64,000 nucleotides of DNA from Cohnella panacarvi Gsoil 349 (GCF_000515335.1 NZ_KI911563.1:4290735-4354734), one strand, 5' to 3'; counted from the stretch's first letter, positions 41,361-49,566 are shown. Translations and numbers: made by a program. The notes: a model not told the origin generated them from the letters alone.

Positions 41361-41879
41361 ATGTGGAAACGAATCGATCAATATTTGCGCGAGCAGGCGT
41401 TGAATATTAAACGGGAAAAAGAACTGGATATGAACAGAAGAGGGTTTATCGCCGCTTCGCTCGGTTTGCTGGGCGTCCTCTTCCTCAGCTCGTTCCCGTT
41501 CACGGCGCGCGCGTACAGGGCGGTCAAGCAACGACAAACGCCCGCATACAGAATCGCCGGATTGGACGAGCTGCAGATCGGCGACAGCAAGCCGTTCCAG
41601 TATCCCCACGATAACGAGCCTGCTCTGCTTATCCGGCTGTCCGACAATCAGTACCGCTCTTACCATATCAAATGCACGCATCTAGGCTGTCCGGTCTTCT
41701 GGGACAGGGACTCCGGCAAGATGAAATGCCCGTGCCACCACGGCTTCTTTAACGTCGAGGACGGTTCGGTGCTGGCGGGACCGCCTCAGCGGGCATTGCC
41801 AGCGGTTAAGCTGGATTTTCGTTCGAACGGGATATACGCGGTAGGATTAATGCCGATCGAAGGGCACGAGGGGGTGTAG
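41361..41879 (+). CDS. Rieske [2Fe-2S] protein with Tat-type N-terminus
   Basis: This 172-residue protein starts at ATG 41361 with AAGGAGAG upstream. Residues 25-50 contain NRRGFIAASLGLLGVLFLSS, a twin-arginine motif with a hydrophobic stretch, so the Rieske domain is probably exported folded and held by this helix. Cluster ligands are Cys105 and His107 (CTHLGC) and Cys123 and His126 (CPCHHG); Cys110 and Cys125 form the disulfide of high-potential Rieske proteins. It resembles QcrA, yet no cytochrome b/c1 gene is present here. In this operon it may accept electrons from menaquinol on the outer face. Confidence 0.9.
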   Translation: MWKRIDQYLREQALNIKREKELDMNRRGFIAASLGLLGVLFLSSFPFTARAYRAVKQRQTPAYRIAGLDELQIGDSKPFQYPHDNEPALLIRLSDNQYRSYHIKCTHLGCPVFWDRDSGKMKCPCHHGFFNVEDGSVLAGPPQRALPAVKLDFRSNGIYAVGLMPIEGHEGV

Positions 41880-41884
41880 CGGGA

Positions 41885-42076
41885 ATGAGAATGCTGTGGT
41901 GGTTTTTTATTTTCTTCCTGGCCGCCCAGATGATCTTGATTCAATTCATGGCCGAAGAGTATTTGGCCGGCCACCACGACAAGCTGCCGTATTACTCCGC
42001 GGCTACCGGGTTCGTGTTCGTCATGGGGGTGCTGATGTATTTGTATTTTCGCAACGTGGACGATACCAAGGATTAA
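41885..42076 (+). CDS. Small two-helix membrane protein of the molybdoenzyme operon
   Basis: This 63-residue protein starts at ATG 41885, 5 bases after the Rieske stop (AGCGGGA before it). Two hydrophobic segments (WWFFIFFLAAQMILIQFMA and SAATGFVFVMGVLMYLYF) flank a short charged loop AEEYLAGHHDK. No family was recognised. Its position last in the operon and its size suggest an accessory subunit that stabilises the membrane complex. Confidence 0.7.
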   Translation: MRMLWWFFIFFLAAQMILIQFMAEEYLAGHHDKLPYYSAATGFVFVMGVLMYLYFRNVDDTKD

Positions 42077-42092
42077 CCGATTCCGTCATGAT

Positions 42093-42127
42093 GAAGATCG
42101 CCTACCTGATGAAGGAAGGCGATCTTC
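42093..42127. terminator. Hairpin between the convergent molybdoenzyme operon and narK
   Basis: GAAGATCGCCT and AGGCGATCTTC form a perfect 11-bp stem with a 13-base loop. T-tracts are poor on both sides. Confidence 0.65.
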
Positions 42128-42142
42128 GTGCTTTGCCTATCG

Positions 42143-43648
42143 CTATTCCGATCTGCGAAAAGCCGTGATGTCGCTGAACAGCGCCGCATATTGCTTCAGG
42201 TCGCCGGAGTCGCCTCGGATGCTGCTGATCGTCAGCCATTCGAGATAGACGTCGCCGTTCTTCTTGCGGTTCCATATCTCCCCCTGCCACGAGCCGGTGT
42301 CGCGTATCGAATCCCACATGCGGTCATAGAAGTCTTTGCTTTGCCGCCCGGATTTCAATATGCTCGGATTTTGGCCCAGGACCTCTTGCCGCGTATAACC
42401 GGTAAGCTTGGTGAAGGAGTCGTTCACGGACACGATTACGCCGTCAGGGTCGGTAATCATGACGCCTTGCTCGGTGGATTTGACGATGTTGGCGTATACC
42501 GACAGCTTGTCTTGATAATACATCCAGGACACGAGGATCAAGTTGGCGAGCGCGAACTGGGCCAGCGCCATAAACCCGATGGCGTATTGTCCGGTGGCAT
42601 TGAAGATAAGGGTTAGAACGAGCGGGGGGAAAAAACCTCCCAATCCCCCCATCATGGAGATGATTCCGTTCGCGATGCCCGCTTGCTTGGCGAAATACAT
42701 CGGCACGAGCTTGAATATCGTCCCGTTCCCGGTGCCGGCGCACACCGCGATCGTCAAGCAGCTTGCGGTGTACCATCCCATGTTCGGAGCGAAGGACAGC
42801 AGAATCGCCGATACCGTTAATCCGGCGAATACCGCCATGAGAATCGTAAACGGATTGAATTTGTCCCCGAGCCAGCCTCCGATCGGCCGGAACAGCGTAG
42901 CTACGCCGATAAATCCGGCCGTTCGCAGGCCGGCGTCCACTTTCGAGAGACCAAAGTGCGAGACGAGGAAATTGGGCAGATAGACGGTGAACGCGACGAA
43001 GCTGCCGAACGTAATAAAATAGAACAAGCACAGCAGCCACAGCTTTTCGTTGCGGTACACCGACCGGATCTGGGTCGATAACGACACGTTGCTCTTCTGT
43101 TCCTTGGAATCGCCAAGGAACCCGTTCAATAGCGCGAACAGCACCAGCAGTACGATATAGAGAAGAATGGTGCGCCTCCAGCCGAGCGAAATCGCGGCTA
43201 CCGGCGCGCCGAACGTCGAGATGGCCGTTCCCAAATTGCCGACTCCGTAAATTCCGTTGACGAAGCCGTGTTTTTCTTTCGGGTAATACTTCGGCAACGA
43301 GGTAACGCCGATGGAGAAGAGCGCTCCGCCGATGCCCAAGAAAAACCCGCCGACGATCAATCCGAAGAACGTGTCGGCGATCAGGCCGAGCCATAAGATC
43401 GGCGCGATCAGCAGCACGAATCCGATCGCGAACGCCGGCCTCGCTCCGTACCGATTCGTCCAGTAACCGACGGGCACGCGCAGCACGGAGCCAAGCAAGA
43501 CGGGAGTGGCCGTTACCCAGGCGAGCTGCCCGGACGTCAGAGCGATATCTTCTTTAATGGACGGCATTAAGGAAGACAGAATGACCCAGGCCATAAAGCC
43601 GAGCGTTAAGCTTGCGGTCTGCAGGGGCAGTTGAATGTTCTTGTTCAT
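42143..43648 (-). CDS. narK: NarK-type nitrate/nitrite transporter fused to a C-terminal PAS domain
   Basis: This 501-residue protein starts at ATG 43648 with GAGGGATG upstream. Residues 1-375 form a twelve-helix MFS transporter with both nitrate signatures: GIYGVGNLGTAISTFGAP in helix 5 and GIANGIISMMGGLGGFFPP in helix 11. Residues 387-501 form a PAS domain: STEQGVMITDPDGVIVSVND, FTKLTGYTRQEVLGQNP and WQGEIWNRKKNGDVYLEWLT, with a PAC-type end (ALFSDITAFRRSE). The last helix runs directly into the PAS domain through YYQDKLSVYA, so the sensor is cytoplasmic. No kinase or cyclase part follows. The PAS domain could gate transport in response to redox state or a ligand. It is convergent with the molybdoenzyme operon. 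Confidence 0.92.
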   Translation of the reverse strand: MNKNIQLPLQTASLTLGFMAWVILSSLMPSIKEDIALTSGQLAWVTATPVLLGSVLRVPVGYWTNRYGARPAFAIGFVLLIAPILWLGLIADTFFGLIVGGFFLGIGGALFSIGVTSLPKYYPKEKHGFVNGIYGVGNLGTAISTFGAPVAAISLGWRRTILLYIVLLVLFALLNGFLGDSKEQKSNVSLSTQIRSVYRNEKLWLLCLFYFITFGSFVAFTVYLPNFLVSHFGLSKVDAGLRTAGFIGVATLFRPIGGWLGDKFNPFTILMAVFAGLTVSAILLSFAPNMGWYTASCLTIAVCAGTGNGTIFKLVPMYFAKQAGIANGIISMMGGLGGFFPPLVLTLIFNATGQYAIGFMALAQFALANLILVSWMYYQDKLSVYANIVKSTEQGVMITDPDGVIVSVNDSFTKLTGYTRQEVLGQNPSILKSGRQSKDFYDRMWDSIRDTGSWQGEIWNRKKNGDVYLEWLTISSIRGDSGDLKQYAALFSDITAFRRSE

Positions 43649-43782
43649 CGCGATACATCCCTCGATTGTCGTTGATACGCCATATTATTTCCTGTGGCGC
43701 AACGAATATCATCTCCAGAAAATTTCCGAAATCTAGCAACTGCATCGCCCCCGTTCGCGTCTAATACGGTGGGGTGAGATTC

Positions 43783-45675
43783 GTGTCGAAATTAATCCAA
43801 GTCATCGGATTAGCATGCGTCATTACATGGGTAACCGGGGGCTGCGCAGACAATAGGCAAGAAACGCCGGAAGCATCGCCTAGCTCAAGCGGTAGCGTCT
43901 CGCCAAGCGAGTCGGAATGCACGACGGACGCGAACGTCGACTACATCGATTTCGTGAAGTTAAACGATAGGATGTACTACGCCGATACCGAGTTTTCTAA
44001 CGATTCCGGAAACCAAGCAGATAGGCTTGCCGGCGACCCTGTCGGAGAAGTGGGTTATACGATGTACGGCAACGCATGCCTCGAGCATGTCCCCGCGAAC
44101 GGGGATGCGTCGTTCCTGTCCGCAGGAACGACGATCTACGCGATGAAAGGCTACAAGACCTCGTTCCGTCTTATCGCTGGCGGGCGCATGTATCAAATCA
44201 ACGATAATCCGAACGCGAGCAGCGTCGAAGAAGTGCTCGATGTCGCCGGCAAAGTGAAAGCCATCATCGAGGAAGACCGCTCGAACGGCCAGACGGTACG
44301 GGAGTTGCCTCAGGCTAACGCCGAGTTGTTCGTCGTCAAAGCGCTCGAGCTCCCTTACGTCGATCCCAAGAAGCTAACGCTGGACACGTCCGAGGGAGAT
44401 CGTCTATTTCGCATCGAGCTGACGGACGGTACCTCCGTGCGGTTTGCTTATTATCCCGCAACCGACGCGCTTAGCTTCGGAGCGACCGCGACCACCGAGG
44501 TCAAGACGCTGCTAACGAGCGAACGGGAGTTTTTGGAACCGATCGCCAATCAGACGTCGAAGAAATCCCCGGACGGCAAGTTCGTCATCGAAACCTATGG
44601 CGAGAACAAAGGAATCACGGCTGCCGGGCTTTATCCCGTCGAAGGGATACGGCTTATCGACCAATCTTCGGGAGCTACGATCTGGTCGATGCCGGGGTAT
44701 TACGTTCAGGAGTTTAAGTGGTCCCCGGATAGCCGCTACGTCTCGGTCTACCACGAGGCGCGCATATGGGGAGGAACGGTCGTCGTGGACGCGAAGGACG
44801 GTTCCGAGTTTTCCCTGCCCGGCATGGATGACGTAGCCAAGCAGTGGAAGGGCAAGACGACCGTATCGGACAATCGTCCGGACCCTTATTTTAAATTCGC
44901 GGATTGGGTGGACGATACCCATGTGAACGTGACGTTCACTTGGATGGGTCAGAATTCCGAAAATTACGTCGGAAATTACGTGTACGATATCAAGAAGCGG
45001 ACAATGATGGACTTGAATGTTCATAGTGACGCGGAGCTATCGCCCGAATTCACGGAGACGTTAGTTGCCGCGCTTCCGGAACGCGGCATCTTTCTGTACG
45101 GCAGAGAGAACGGCGCGGATCTGCACGTCGAAGACCGGGTGTACGCCTATGATTGGGAATATACGACCCCGAGGCAAGTTATGCCCGCCATGGATGTTCG
45201 GGATTACGACAAGGACGGCCAAGAGGAGCTGTTCGTCAATCTGAATATCGGATCGGGCACGGGTGTCGCCGTCGATGAGCTGCATATCGTCGAAATCAAC
45301 GACAACCCGGTGAAGGACGTTATTTTCCATGAGGAGGACTACTTGGAGCAGCTCGAGCAAGCCGGCATCGGGTTTCGGACGACAACGGAGTCCGGAGAAT
45401 GGTTCGGCGAAGTCAAGATCGGCGGTACAACCCATAAAGTCAGCCTAAAGGAATATGAATCGGATAATTCGGGGTTCGTTCAGGATAGAATCTGGTTCGG
45501 CAGCATCGTTCATTTTGATACGGACAAAGACCGATTAAAGGCGCGATTCGGCGTCGGCGTGTTCTTGGAAGATTTTCCGTCGCCGATGTTTATCGGGTAC
45601 GTGAACGCGGATGTCGCGTACGAAGCGGGCAAATTTACGATGTCGAATTACAAATTCGCGCTGAACGACGAATAG
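43783..45675 (+). CDS. Large lipoprotein of unknown function with propeller-like segment
   Basis: This 630-residue protein starts at GTG 43783, placed by GGTGGGGTGAG 5 bases upstream. The signal (LIQVIGLACVITWVTG) ends in GGC, a lipobox, followed by a Ser/Pro-rich linker (about 20-45). The middle part contains a blade-like element, SPDSRYVSVYHEARIWGGTVVVDAKDG, and DVRDYDKDGQEELFVNLN, which resembles a calcium-binding FG-GAP/VCBS-type repeat. No enzyme motif was recognised. It stands alone between the narK promoter region and the ydjO gene. Confidence 0.75.
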   Translation: MSKLIQVIGLACVITWVTGGCADNRQETPEASPSSSGSVSPSESECTTDANVDYIDFVKLNDRMYYADTEFSNDSGNQADRLAGDPVGEVGYTMYGNACLEHVPANGDASFLSAGTTIYAMKGYKTSFRLIAGGRMYQINDNPNASSVEEVLDVAGKVKAIIEEDRSNGQTVRELPQANAELFVVKALELPYVDPKKLTLDTSEGDRLFRIELTDGTSVRFAYYPATDALSFGATATTEVKTLLTSEREFLEPIANQTSKKSPDGKFVIETYGENKGITAAGLYPVEGIRLIDQSSGATIWSMPGYYVQEFKWSPDSRYVSVYHEARIWGGTVVVDAKDGSEFSLPGMDDVAKQWKGKTTVSDNRPDPYFKFADWVDDTHVNVTFTWMGQNSENYVGNYVYDIKKRTMMDLNVHSDAELSPEFTETLVAALPERGIFLYGRENGADLHVEDRVYAYDWEYTTPRQVMPAMDVRDYDKDGQEELFVNLNIGSGTGVAVDELHIVEINDNPVKDVIFHEEDYLEQLEQAGIGFRTTTESGEWFGEVKIGGTTHKVSLKEYESDNSGFVQDRIWFGSIVHFDTDKDRLKARFGVGVFLEDFPSPMFIGYVNADVAYEAGKFTMSNYKFALNDE

Positions 45676-45738
45676 CCGGATTTAGCGAATGGAAGCCGTC
45701 TGCGGCGGGTATCTTACTTGCGCGGAGGTGGAGAACCT

Positions 45739-45966
45739 ATGGCAACGGATGTCGCTAAACCGGACTTGGCGCCGGTTCCGATCTGGCGCTGCCGGGACCA
45801 ATCGTGCAAAGCGTGGATCAGGGAAGAACTAGCGAACTCGCCTTCTCCGGAATGTCCGATGTGCAAAGGAACGATGGTGCGAGGAATCAAGCATTTGCCC
45901 AAACTGATCAAAAAGCATAAGGCCGCGAAGAAACCGAAGGATTCGGCGGATTCTTGGTTGAGCTAG
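45739..45966 (+). CDS. ydjO: Cold-inducible YdjO-family zinc-ribbon protein
   Basis: This 75-residue protein starts at ATG 45739 with CGGAGGTGGAG upstream. WRCRDQSCKAWIREE and ECPMCKGTMVRGIKHLP supply two CxxC-like pairs for a zinc ribbon, and the lysine-rich tail is typical. YdjO is known in Bacillus as a cold-induced protein; its molecular role is not defined. A terminator follows 27 bases after the stop. Confidence 0.85.
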   Translation: MATDVAKPDLAPVPIWRCRDQSCKAWIREELANSPSPECPMCKGTMVRGIKHLPKLIKKHKAAKKPKDSADSWLS

Positions 45967-45992
45967 CGATTATGTGTTTGTGTGTTTCAAGG

Positions 45993-46018
45993 AAAGCAGC
46001 CCCAAAGGGCTGCTTTTC
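45993..46018 (+). terminator. Terminator of ydjO
   Basis: AAAGCAGCCC pairs with GGGCTGCTTT around a 4-base loop, followed by TCTTG. Confidence 0.85.
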
Positions 46019-46122
46019 TTGTACCGATCGGAAGTAAGCGGTGTGCGGTAACCATCCTTCTACGATGTGTGACACACGCCGCCTTCGACCCCATAAACGC
46101 ACGCCGGGAGAGGCACCCGAAG

Positions 46123-46300
46123 CTGCAAAATTACATCTACTGACTTGTACATCCCTTCATTCTAAGGTGTTCCTGCAAAAGTGCATTTAAAATCACTAAA
46201 AAACTTCGAGTACGCGTGAAACGAGAGGAATAATTGTACTTTTGCAGGTCAATATTGGTTTCGCTCAAAGACGCGGTAAGACAGGTGCACTTTTACACCT
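46123..46300. repeat. Array of four TGCA-type palindromes downstream of the nuclease-like gene
   Basis: The gene-free stretch 46019-46301 holds four related elements: CTGCAAAATTACA (46123), CCTGCAAAAGTGCA (46172), TTGTACTTTTGCAGG (46234, inverted) and AGGTGCACTTTTACACCT (46283). Their starts are 49, 62 and 49 bases apart. The last one touches the stop of the nuclease-like gene. No other gene or signal was seen here. Confidence 0.65.
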
Positions 46301-46301
46301 C

Positions 46302-46970
46302 CTATAGACACTGCATAGCGCCAAGACGCACCTCATAACGAACGATTTTCTGCCCGGATGCACCTGTTACAGCAATGAAATAACCTTTGGAACACAGTGA
46401 TTGCAGCGTGCGAACAGCGGTACGGTGATTGATGCGGAGGTGATTCTCTGCGTCGATCGGGCGAATCGGACGTGCGAGCTGGAACGCAAGCCGGATCAGT
46501 TCTTTCTCGTACAGACTCATTCTTTGAGGATTCGGAGTTTGCGTACGATATCTGCTAATTAGCATTCGGAGCAACATAACGCAAATATCGGGGCGATTGG
46601 CTACATCGTCGTAGGAGAAGGATATGACCTGATACCCCATTGCGGTTAAGAAGGTTTCACGGTTTAACTCGTTGCAGTACTTTTGCCTATCCATGTCGCG
46701 AACATGCGGACCGAATCCTTTGATCTCGATAATGAGCTTCACGGCTAACGTTATCCATACAAAGTCGCAGAAATAGGATTGACCCCGCCAATCGAGCACT
46801 TCGTATTCGGGATGCAGATTGTCGAAGTTACCCTGCAGTTCCCACCATACCTTGCGGCAGAATTGTTGCTCGGCCTCCCGATGCCCGCGCTCCAATCTCC
46901 CCCTGCGTTCGCCTGAACGTTTAGAGAGATGGTATTGAATAAAGGCAGGATGAGCTTGTTCGAACGACAT
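46302..46970 (-). CDS. PD-(D/E)XK nuclease-like protein (DUF559/Vsr-like) with winged-helix C-terminus
   Basis: This 222-residue protein starts at ATG 46970, chosen for GGAGGTG 9 bases upstream (the ATG at 46988 overlaps that site). Residues 55-125 read as a restriction-endonuclease fold: Asp69 in YFCDFVW, Glu82-Ile-Lys84 in IIEIKG, then KYCNELNRETFLTAMGYQVISFSYDD, as in Vsr/DUF559 nucleases. Residues 150-215 (SLYEKELIRLAFQLARPIRPIDAENHLRINHRTAVRTLQSL) look like a winged helix-turn-helix. It has no methylase or mobile-element partner. AT content is higher than in neighbours, and both flanks carry arrays of short palindromes, so transfer as a unit is possible. The fold assignment is by motif only. 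Confidence 0.72.
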   Translation of the reverse strand: MSFEQAHPAFIQYHLSKRSGERRGRLERGHREAEQQFCRKVWWELQGNFDNLHPEYEVLDWRGQSYFCDFVWITLAVKLIIEIKGFGPHVRDMDRQKYCNELNRETFLTAMGYQVISFSYDDVANRPDICVMLLRMLISRYRTQTPNPQRMSLYEKELIRLAFQLARPIRPIDAENHLRINHRTAVRTLQSLCSKGYFIAVTGASGQKIVRYEVRLGAMQCL

Positions 46971-47098
46971 GATCTCCAACACCTCCATAATGAAAAAAAC
47001 GTCCCGGCTCCACAGAATGATGGAGCGGGACGTTCTTCGTCTCGTTGCGTGTATTGTAGCGCATATTCGTTGGTCTGACTAGGTGTATCGTGGCAATA

Positions 47099-47275
47099 AA
47101 TGCAAATATGCAGGTCTTTGAACAAACCGGTATTGCCGATGTCCAGTAAATGCGAAAGTACAGGCGATCGATAAAAAAATCGGCTGTTAGTTGGAAGTTT
47201 AGAATATTAACAGTATTATCGCAGGTGTTTTTCGCTAGACTGAGCCTGGGGCTCAAATAACCGCACTTTTGCAGG
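47099..47275. repeat. Second TGCA-type palindrome array, upstream of the nuclease-like gene
   Basis: AATGCAAATATGCAGG (47099), AATGCGAAAGTACAGG (47149), a weak copy near 47217 (ATCGCAGG) and CCGCACTTTTGCAGG (47261) repeat at intervals of 50, 68 and 44. The sequence between is AT-rich. The stretch 46971-47543 has no other gene that can be supported. Confidence 0.6.
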
Positions 47276-47290
47276 AATCCTACATTTAAA

Positions 47291-47380
47291 CGCTTCTCCC
47301 CTTCGCACCAGAGGCACGATCGCCGCTGCGATCACGTTTCTCCCCTTCGCACCAGAGGCACGATCGCCGCTTGCGATCAC
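47291..47380. repeat. Two tandem copies of a 45-bp sequence
   Basis: A 45-base segment beginning CGCTTCTCCCCTTCGCACCA (47291-47335) is repeated immediately (47335-47380), with one substitution and one inserted T. Both copies contain CACGATCGCCGC and end in GCGATCAC. Confidence 0.9.
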
Positions 47381-47543
47381 GCTGCTACGACGCCGTACAA
47401 TCATCCCGCTCCCTATGCGAGATCGACATTTTATTTAATCTAGTTTGCAATTCGGACTCCGGTCATTGACAGTATTTAGGGGGGCATTAGTCTGTTGGAG
47501 GTACTGGTAAGTCAATTTAAGAGAATAGGGGGCTGCGATTATT

Positions 47544-47738
47544 GTGAATGCTGGGCGCGACAAGGACGAAAAACTTTTCTGGATCATTGCTTTAACGATT
47601 GTTGCGATTTCGATCGGCATTGCGCTAATCGTCTCCGCGGTCCGGGATACACCGTCCCAGTCGGACGAAGCGGGGGCAGAAGGAATCCGGTACGCGATCG
47701 TATGCAAGACGGAAGACGGGTGTTCGAAGACCGGTTAG
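47544..47738 (+). CDS. Possible small single-helix membrane protein
   Basis: This 64-residue reading frame starts at GTG 47544; AGGGGG lies 13 bases upstream, a long spacing. It has a charged N-terminus (MNAGRDKDEKLF), one clear membrane helix (WIIALTIVAISIGIALIVSAV) and an outside tail with two Cys in IVCKTEDGCSKTG. The helix and charge distribution argue for a real gene, but no homologue was recognised. Confidence 0.45.
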   Translation: MNAGRDKDEKLFWIIALTIVAISIGIALIVSAVRDTPSQSDEAGAEGIRYAIVCKTEDGCSKTG

Positions 47739-47830
47739 CGATCGAACGCCTGCATGAGATGAACTAATTTCTATCGAACAATTGGAGGGAAATAAAGAGA
47801 ACGTGGATGAACGGAACGAGTAACCTAACG

Positions 47831-47869
47831 AAAAACGGCCGAGCGGTTAGTTTACACCGCTCGGCCGTT
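47831..47869 (-). terminator. Terminator of the GH43 gene
   Basis: AACGGCCGAGCGG and CCGCTCGGCCGTT form a perfect 13-bp stem with a 10-base loop. On the minus strand it is followed by TTTTTCG. Confidence 0.9.
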
Positions 47870-47878
47870 CTATTCCAA

Positions 47879-48862
47879 CTAGTTGTTATAAGGGTCGATC
47901 GTCTGAATGGTGCCGTCCGGATTGTACTTCAGCTCGGTAAATTTCACCGAACGTTTGTTATCGATGCCGCCGGACAAAGAGCTGTCGTGGTAGAACAGGT
48001 ACCATTTGTCTTTGAATTGAATAATCGAGTGGTGGGTCGTCCATCCGATAACCGGGGTAAGGATTACGCCTTGGTATACGTAAGGGCCCATCGGATTTTT
48101 GCTGATCGCGTACACAAGCTTGTGCGTCGAACCGGTCGAGTAGGACAAGTAGTAGTAACCGTTATGCTTATGCACCCAAGGACCTTCGAAATATCTGCGA
48201 TCCTCGTCGCCGGCCGTCAGAGGCTTGCCGTCTCCATCGACGATCGAAATTTCTTGCGGCGCGTTCTTGAACGACAGCATATCGTCGCTTAGCTCGGCCA
48301 CGCGAGGTCCGAGTGCCGGCTCATTGCCGGTAGGACCCGTTTCTTCAGGCAGGAACGTTCCGGTCTGCCATTTCTCCAACTGACCGCCCCATAGGCCGCC
48401 GAAGTACATGTACGACTTGCCGTCGTCGTCGACGAATACGGCAGGGTCGATACTGAAGCTGCCCGGGATATAATTCTCCTCGGCTTTGAACGGGCCGGAC
48501 GGGGACGCGCTCGTCGCAACGCCGATTCTGAAGATCCCTTCTTTGTCTCTAGCAGGGAAGAACAGGTAATACGTATTGTTCTTGAAAGCGGCATCCGGCG
48601 CCCACATTTGCTTGCTGGCCCACGGAACGTCGCGAACGTGAAGCGCTTCGCCGTGGTCTACGCATGGCGCGCCTTCGTCTTCCATGGACAGGACGTGGTA
48701 ATCTTCCATATCGTATTGGTCGCCGTTGTCGTTAATCACATTATTATTATCCAGATCATGAGAAGGATAAATATAAATTTTTCCTTCGAATACGTGAGCG
48801 GAAGGGTCCGCGGTATACATATGCTTGACGATCGGTTCATTACGTTTTGTAGCGTCTGCCAT
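47879..48862 (-). CDS. Intracellular GH43 glycosidase (xylosidase/arabinofuranosidase type)
   Basis: This 327-residue single-domain enzyme starts at ATG 48862 with AAGGAGGAAC upstream. The GH43 triad is visible: base Asp in YTADPSAHVFEGKIYIYPSHD, pKa Asp in SIDPAVFVDDDGKSYMYFGG and acid Glu in RYFEGPWVHKHNGYYYLSYS. There is no signal peptide and no lectin domain, which distinguishes it from the GH43 at 21847. It probably removes arabinose or xylose from imported oligomers. It stands alone with its own terminator; the region upstream (48863-49051) shows no clear regulator site. Confidence 0.92.
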   Translation of the reverse strand: MADATKRNEPIVKHMYTADPSAHVFEGKIYIYPSHDLDNNNVINDNGDQYDMEDYHVLSMEDEGAPCVDHGEALHVRDVPWASKQMWAPDAAFKNNTYYLFFPARDKEGIFRIGVATSASPSGPFKAEENYIPGSFSIDPAVFVDDDGKSYMYFGGLWGGQLEKWQTGTFLPEETGPTGNEPALGPRVAELSDDMLSFKNAPQEISIVDGDGKPLTAGDEDRRYFEGPWVHKHNGYYYLSYSTGSTHKLVYAISKNPMGPYVYQGVILTPVIGWTTHHSIIQFKDKWYLFYHDSSLSGGIDNKRSVKFTELKYNPDGTIQTIDPYNN

Positions 48863-49051
48863 CTAAGTTCCTCCTTAGTCTGTACCCATTGTCGAAGTTT
48901 AGAAGCGTATCCACCCTATAGTATCAGACAAGCAAGGGGTTTTAACCCTACAAAATTATGTTTAACACTCTAAAATGTTTAGAATATTCGCGATACACAA
49001 GCAGCATGGATGAGATCCGAGTTGTTTAAAAAATGAAATCGCTTTAATAAT

Positions 49052-49118
49052 GATACATTTTGTATTGACACCAATCGAAATGTAGCATAATGTTGAGATT
49101 GTGGATACGTTTTGTATC
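49052..49118 (+). promoter_or_regulatory. Promoter of the XRE gene flanked by two operator-like palindromes
   Basis: TTGACA (49065-49070) is followed by a -10 at CATAAT (49086-49091) or TAATGT (49088-49093). GATACATTTTGTATT (49052-49066) overlaps the -35 edge. GATACGTTTTGTATC (49104-49118), a perfect GATAC/GTATC palindrome, lies just after the -10. The two differ at 2 of 15 bases and are 52 bases (about five turns) apart. Autorepression by the XRE protein is the simplest reading. Confidence 0.65.
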
Positions 49119-49215
49119 AATTATAAAGAAATCAGTATTAATCGATATATGGGGTTTGCAAGAACCCGCCGGCCTACGCGGTTATAACATTTTTGTCAGA
49201 ATTTGAGGTGATAAA

Positions 49216-49566
49216 ATGAATTTGGGGGCGCGTCTAAGGACGTTGCGGCATTGCCGAAGAATATCTCAAACGGAGGTAGCGCAATTTATCGGCATTACGC
49301 GCTCGGCTTATAGCCATTACGAGAGCAATAGCCGGCAACCCGTCTATGAGACGATCATCAAGCTGGCAGCTTTCTTCAATGTGTCCGTAGACTATCTGCT
49401 TGTGGGGGAAGACCCGCAAGCGGTCAAGGAGCCTTCCGAGGAGCAGGATTTGAACGAGATTCTGTATTTGCTTAAACGGATGGACGGGGAGATGAAGAAG
49501 AGATCGATCCATATGATTAACGCCTTAGTCAAAGAATCGTTATCGAACGTTAAGAAGGAAGGCTAG
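49216..49566 (+). CDS. Small XRE-family repressor (SinR/phage-repressor-like)
   Basis: This 116-residue protein starts at ATG 49216 with GAGGTGATAAA upstream. Residues 5-65 form the helix-turn-helix: LRTLRHCRRISQTEVAQFIGITRSAYSHYE, then the FFNVSVDYLLVGED end typical of Bacillus repressors. The C-terminal 40 residues (EILYLLKRMDGEMKKRSIHMINALV) look like an amphipathic dimerisation helix. Two operator-like palindromes surround its promoter. No target gene is adjacent downstream on the same strand for 580 bases. Confidence 0.9.
   Translation: MNLGARLRTLRHCRRISQTEVAQFIGITRSAYSHYESNSRQPVYETIIKLAAFFNVSVDYLLVGEDPQAVKEPSEEQDLNEILYLLKRMDGEMKKRSIHMINALVKESLSNVKKEG

Noticed and set aside
47495-47767. 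90-codon Cys-rich frame overlapping the small membrane protein
   Set aside because: The overlapping frame at 47544 has a plausible helix and charge pattern; this one looks like its frame-shifted shadow.
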